Assembly: GCA_963576725.1 (NCBI GenBank)
Contig: OY755241.1
Span: forward strand, 71,309,041 to 71,373,040
Length of the DNA: 64,000 bases
Source of the DNA: Azorinus chamasolen
Taxonomy: Eukaryota > Mollusca > Bivalvia > Cardiida > Solecurtidae
Direction: 5' to 3'
How positions within the stretch are numbered: position 1 is the stretch's first letter; each line of letters starts with the position of its first letter. The notes under the pieces are model-generated. The model saw nothing but the letters and a program-made list of their open reading frames with translations, searched no databases and was not told the DNA's origin. Positions 59,150-64,000 of the stretch are shown one piece after another. A program made the position numbers and the translations under genes.

Positions 59150-62118
59150 TATATAAGTACGGTTGATTATCTGTTGTTATAGAAGTACGGTTGATTATCT
59201 GTTGTTACATAATACCGAGTTACAGTCTATATGTGAATTCGAGATACTACCAGTGAACGAATTCTCAGATCACTGCCCAGTATATTTTAGTCTGAATTAA
59301 TGTACACACAATGCGACCGCTTGTGAAATAGAGCCCGAAACTTACAACACAATAATTTGGGATTGCAAAAAAGAACATATCTTTATAGAAATGTTAAATC
59401 AGAACATTGATAATTTAAATTGTTGTAATGACGAAATAGGTATCGATGAAAATGTTGAGATATTAACCGAATTTCTTTATAAGAACTTAAACAGTGTTTT
59501 TGGTAAATGTCAAAAAACTAAAACGTGTTCTTTGCAAAAAGAGTTTAAAAAGAAATCGCCTTGGTTTAATCACGAATGCGTCAACGCAAAGAAATTATTC
59601 ACAAAAGCCAGAAATGTTTATACGAAAACCCGCAGTGACGTAAATAAAGACGTGTTTGTCAAATATCGAAATCTCTACAATAGGACAAAGGTTAAAGCAA
59701 AAAGGCAATATAAAGTAAGTGAAGGTAAGAACTTAAACAATAAGGCAAGGGCTCATCCACGGAATTTCTGGAAATCAATCAAGAAATTGAAACAAAGTAA
59801 AAAGAAATCTGGCGAAGATCTCAAACTTGATGATCTTTATGAACATTTCAAAGGCTTATATGATAACGGAAATGAGGAAACTGAAGAAACAAACCTTAAT
59901 GCTAACGATGTCGTTTTCGATGCCGATTTAGACTCTGACATAAACTTAGAAGAGTTAAAAAATGCTGTTTATCACCAAAAGAATAACTCTGCCACAGGCC
60001 CCGATAATATTTGTTTAGAAGCACTTAAATCGTCATTTAATGTCATTTCGCCATATCTACTCAAAATAGTGAACAAAATTTTCAACTCCTGGGGAAATGG
60101 TATTATCGCACCTATCTTTAAATCTGGTGACCCAAATTTGGCAAAAAATTACAGGGGTATTACATTAAGTAATATTCTATCAAAGGTATATTCTCAAATA
60201 CTGTTAACAAGAATTACAAAGTGGTCAGAAAAACATGAAACTTTAAGCAAAAATCAGTTCGGCTTTCAAAAAGGAAAAGCGACTGTAGACTGCATTTTCA
60301 TTCTCCACTCAATCATTCAAAAGATTTTGAGTAAAAATAGCAAATCATACTGTGCATTCATTGACTTTGAAAAAGCGTTTGATAAGATAGATAGAGCCAT
60401 GTTATGGCACAAAATGACGAGTGAAAACGTAAGTAGTAAATTTGTCTGCGCATTAAAAGCCATGTATGCAGTAGTAAAGTCATGTGTAAGGCTCAATAGG
60501 AAATGTTCGGACCCCATCAACTTAAAATACGGGGTCAAACAAGGGGACCCGAACTCGCCTCTGATCTTCATGATGTTCATCAATGATATCAACCAAAGCA
60601 TAAATACAAATTTAGACGGCATTTTCACTGAGGCTGATATTAAATTATTCTTAATTCTCTACGCCGACGACCAAGCAGTGTTTGCCACATCTCCCGAGGC
60701 ATTGCAATCTATGTTATCATATATTGAAACGTATTGTAATAATTGGGGGCTTACTGTTAATGTTTCAAAAACCAAAATAATGATCTTTGAAAAGGGTCAG
60801 CACACAACTTACGACTTCTATATATGCAATGAAAAACTTGAAATAGTGACATCATTCAAATACCTTGGATTATACTTATACAAAAACGGAAGCTGGTCTC
60901 GTACACAAAAGTCAATAGCTGATCATTCCTCCTTTGCGCTTCATAATTTATTTTTTGTTTTAAATCAAGTCGAACTACCAACTTCTGATAAATGCAAGTT
61001 GTTTGACATTCTTGTAGGGTCCGTCTTAAACTATAGTGCTGAAATCTTGGGAAATCATGACGCAAGGGATATTGAATTAGTCCATACAAAATTCTGTCGC
61101 AAAATTCTGTGCGTGCGCCAATCAAACTGTCTTTATGGTGAATTAGGCAGAGTACCGTTACGTGTTTTTAGAAAAATTGCTATGCTAAGATAATGGTTTA
61201 AATTAATAAAAATGAATGATACGGAAATCCCTAAAATAACCTATCGTATGTTAAAACGCGATGCTGATACCAATATTACCTACGGAAATCTTAATTGGGC
61301 ATGGCAAATAAAATGTATTTTAGACTCACATGGATTGTGCTACGTATGGGTCAAGCAGGAAATGTCACCCTACTTATTTAAAATGATTAAACAAAGAATA
61401 CTAGATGTTTATAAGCAAACCTGGTATAGCGAAATAAATAATTATCCAAGGCTTCTAAGTTACTGTCGCTTTAAACACTCTTTTGGACAAGAACCTTATT
61501 TAAATATCATAACAGAAACAAAATATAGAATTGCATTTAGTAAATTCAGAGCGTCAGCACACAATCTTGCAATTGAAAAAGGACGGTATATTAAGATTCC
61601 AAGAGAAAACAGAACATGTGTTTTTTGTAAGTCTGGTGCGATTGAGAACGAATACCATTTTCTTTTAGTTTGTCCTCAATTCACTTACTTAAGAAGAAAA
61701 TATTTTGCAAATTTCTACTGTCGTTGGCCAACCTTAATAAAGTTTGATATTCTGATGTCGTCTACATCCATAAAGATCCTAAAAAGTTTAAGTAAATACT
61801 TATATTATGCTGAAAAACGACTATCTACTCTCAACTAATATACAGAAAGTTGAAATGAACTTTAGACTTGTGTAAATGTTTGATTATACAGTCGATCCGG
61901 TATAAAACGACCACTAAAGATTCCTGGTACTTCTATTAGCGGTCGTTTAATACAGGACTGTCTGTACTTGATTTATATTATTTATATTTTGTTTGCTTCC
62001 TGTAAAGGAAATGTATATTTCTCGCTACAATCTTAACAAATATGTATGTATTGTAGGCTAAAGAACATTTTTGTAATGTTTAATGCTGAAATAAAATGTA
62101 TTGTATTGTATTGTATAT
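59150..62118 (+). pseudogene. LINE retrotransposon, 5' truncated, near-intact RT with two stops
   Basis: Begins inside the endonuclease (STVDYLLLHNTE, then LPVNEFSDHCPVYFSLN, with the catalytic SDH) and reads through a TAA at about 59300 into a 600-codon frame. RT motifs: NNSATGPDNICLEALK, IAPIFKSGDPNLAKNYRGIT, FGFQKGKATVD, FIDFEKAFDKIDR (60357), YGVKQGDPNSPLIF, LYADDQAVF (YADD at 60660-60671), SFKYLGLYL. A TAA at about 61191-61193 replaces what looks like a Tyr codon; the frame resumes as WFKLIKMNDTEIP and ends with CVFCKSGAIENEYHFLLVCP (zinc-knuckle-like). The 3' end has AATAAA and (TGTAT)n at about 62091-62116. No poly-A. Confidence 0.9.
61887..61965. mobile_element. 80-bp Tigger-type mini-element in the LINE 3' region
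   Basis: TACAGTCGATCCGGTATAAA, ACGACCACTAAAG at the left and CGGTCGTTTAATACAGGACT, GTCTGTA at the right: termini brought together with almost no interior. Confidence 0.6.
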
Positions 62119-62745
62119 ATAGTTTCTACCATGCTGCTCTAACAGTTTAACAATTTGAGGGGCAATACAAAACAATTACAATAATAACACAAAACACAAA
62201 AATAGTTCTAACGATTTAACAATTTGAGACCTACACAAAATACAAAAATATCTCTAACAATTTAACAATTTGAGAGCTAATACAATAACAATAATTAGAA
62301 TAATAACACAAAATACAAAAATAGCTTCAACAATTTAACAATTTTAACAAGGTTGCCATCTCTTCAGAGTTGTCTTTCATACGCTGCCAATATTTTTGTT
62401 AAATATCTATAGCCCAAAATATTAACTCGAAATAAATCTGATGTTGAGCCTGCCTTGTTAACCCTTTACTTCATGAAAGAAAGTTGAGTCTATTTAGATT
62501 ATTTTTATAAAGGATTGTGACTAAGACAAAAACGGCAGAATAAAATCTAAATTGTTTCATAAGCAAACTGATACATGTATGTCTATTCTGTTTTAAAGGT
62601 GTCAAAATACGTATCTATACAGTAAAGTGTCAAAAGGTGTATCCACACAGTAAAGTGTCAAAAGGCGTATCTATACTGTAATAGTGCCAAAAGGTGTATC
62701 TATACAGTAAAGGGTTGACATGGATCAATACCAAACAATTGATGA
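62119..62745. repeat. Short tandem repeats
   Basis: 62130-62345: degenerate repeats of AACAATTTGAGAGCTAATAC, ATAACACAAAATACAAAAAT. 62597-62717: four 31-bp copies of AAAAGGTGTATCTATACAGT, AAAGTGTC. No gene. Confidence 0.75.
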
Positions 62746-64000
62746 GACAAGATATCACAACAAGAGGGCCAGAATGGCCCTGAAGCGCTCACCAGACAAT
62801 CAGAGGAGAAGATTTTCAAAGTTTTCACTATATGCTTTTATAGAAAACTAGCCAGCCCTGGGGCGGGCCAATTTTGACCCCAGGGACATAATTTATATAA
62901 CTTTTGTAGAGGACTTGAACATGATGTTATGAGCAAAATATGAAAGCTGAGAACCTTTCAGTTTCAGGAGAAGATTTTCAAAGTTTTCTCTATATGTTTC
63001 TACTGAAAACTACCCACCCCTGGGGCGGGGCCAATTTTGAACCCAGGACCATAATTTATACAATTTTTATAGAGGACCTGAACACGATGCTCTGTGCCAA
63101 ATATGAAAGCTGAGCGCCTTCCAGTTTCAAAGGAGAAGATTTTCAAAGAGTTCACTATATGTTTCTATTGAAAACTTCCCACCCCTGGGGCGGTGCCAAT
63201 TTGAACCCCAGGGCCATAATTTATATAACTTTTGTAGAGGACCTAAACATGATGCTATGTGCCAAATATGCAAGCTGAGAGCCTTCCAGTTTCAGAGGAG
63301 AAGACTTTCAAAGATTTCACTATTTGTTTCCATTGAAAACAGTCCACCTCTGGGGCGGGGCCAATTTTGACCCTAGGGCTATAATTTATATAACTTTTGT
63401 AGAGGACCTGAACATGATGCTCTGTGCCAAATATGAAAGATGAGAGCCTTTCAGTTTCAGAGGAGAAGATTTTCAAAGATTTCACTATTTGTTTCTATTC
63501 TGAAAACTACCAACCCCTGGGGCGGGGCCAAATTTGACCCAAGGGTCAAAATTAATGTAACTTCTGTAGAGGACCTGAACATGATGCTCTGTGCTAAATA
63601 TGAAAGCTGAGCGCCTTCTAGTTTCAGAGGAGAAGATTTTCAAAAATTTCACTATATGTTTCTATTGAAAAATGCCCACCCCTGGGGCGGGGCCAATTTT
63701 GACCCCAGGGGCATAATTTATATAACTTTTGTAGAGGACCTGAACATGAAGATCTGTGCCAAATATGCAAGCTGAGAGCCTTCCAGTTTCAGAGGAGAAG
63801 ATTTTCAAAGATTTCACTATTTGTTTCCATTGAAAACTACCCACCCCTGGGGCGGGGCCAATTTTGACCCCAAGCCCATAATTTATATAACTTTTGTAGA
63901 GGACCTGAACATGATGCTCTGTGCCAAATATGAAAGCTGAGAACCTTTCAGTTTCAGAGGAGAAGATTTTCAAAGATTTCACTATTTGTTTCTATTGAAA
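62746..64000. repeat. 163-bp tandem repeat, runs off the right edge
   Basis: Starts TCACAACAAGAGGGCCAGAA, TGGCCCTGAAGCGCTCACC (a palindromic GAGGGCC/GGCCCT head), then seven or more units spaced about 161-167 bp (GGGGCGGG near 62860, 63021, 63186, 63351, 63519, 63684 and 63849). Each unit holds GAGAAGATTTTCAAAG, CACCCCTGGGGCGGGGCCAA and TGTAGAGGACCTGAACATGA. The head is of the kind that starts pearl/Helitron-like elements in bivalves. Minus-strand frames repeat with the unit. Confidence 0.9.

Overview
The window is a piece of animal nuclear genome, most likely from a bivalve mollusc. The evidence is one intron-rich host gene with short exons and GT-AG introns, very dense palindromic MITEs, Helitron, Penelope-like, Tigger and LINE relics, a 5S rRNA-like copy, and tandem-core elements with an (ACGG)-rich tail that resemble the bivalve 'pearl' elements. 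No prokaryotic gene organisation is present, and nearly all open frames are repeat-derived.

One host gene is recognisable. On the minus strand, seven phase-compatible exons between 22447 and 5166 encode a secreted copper monooxygenase of the dopamine beta-hydroxylase/MOXD/PHM family, preceded by a temptin-like cysteine-rich domain. The last exon or exons and the first (start-codon) exon were not found. The introns are filled with transposon debris.

Layout. 1-4194: higher-order satellite of 608 bp built from two 217-bp monomers plus a linker, with one recombinant short unit. 4195-22500: the monooxygenase gene; its introns hold Penelope-like reverse transcriptase fragments, a candidate hammerhead ribozyme (10220-10270, minus), a 5S rRNA-like sequence (9876-9999, minus), a 53-bp tandem amplification and nested MITEs. 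24081-29905: decayed Helitron (peptidase-like N-terminal domain, Rep, Pif1-type helicase), split by a Tigger-type MITE and a pearl-like element, with a possible OB-fold exon behind it. 30880-31425: two chimeric MITEs. 34280-41523: a Jockey-like LINE in two pieces, separated by about 5 kb that includes a Tigger transposase pseudogene. 41700-51260: many TTAA- and TA-bounded MITEs, including an empty-site/filled-site pair and a tRNA-like sequence inside an inverted-repeat element. 51508-53085: 34-bp minisatellite. 54444-54883: (GATA)n. 58304-59068: 60-bp minisatellite grown from a Tigger-type terminus. 59150-62118: LINE with two in-frame stops. 62746-64000: 163-bp tandem repeat running off the window.

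The most interesting signals are the hammerhead ribozyme candidate next to Penelope-like RT fragments, the TTAA-bounded hairpin MITE superfamily whose members exchange halves at their central palindromes and join end to end, and the repeated growth of tandem arrays from transposon ends. All homology statements are from motif recognition by eye; no database search was run.
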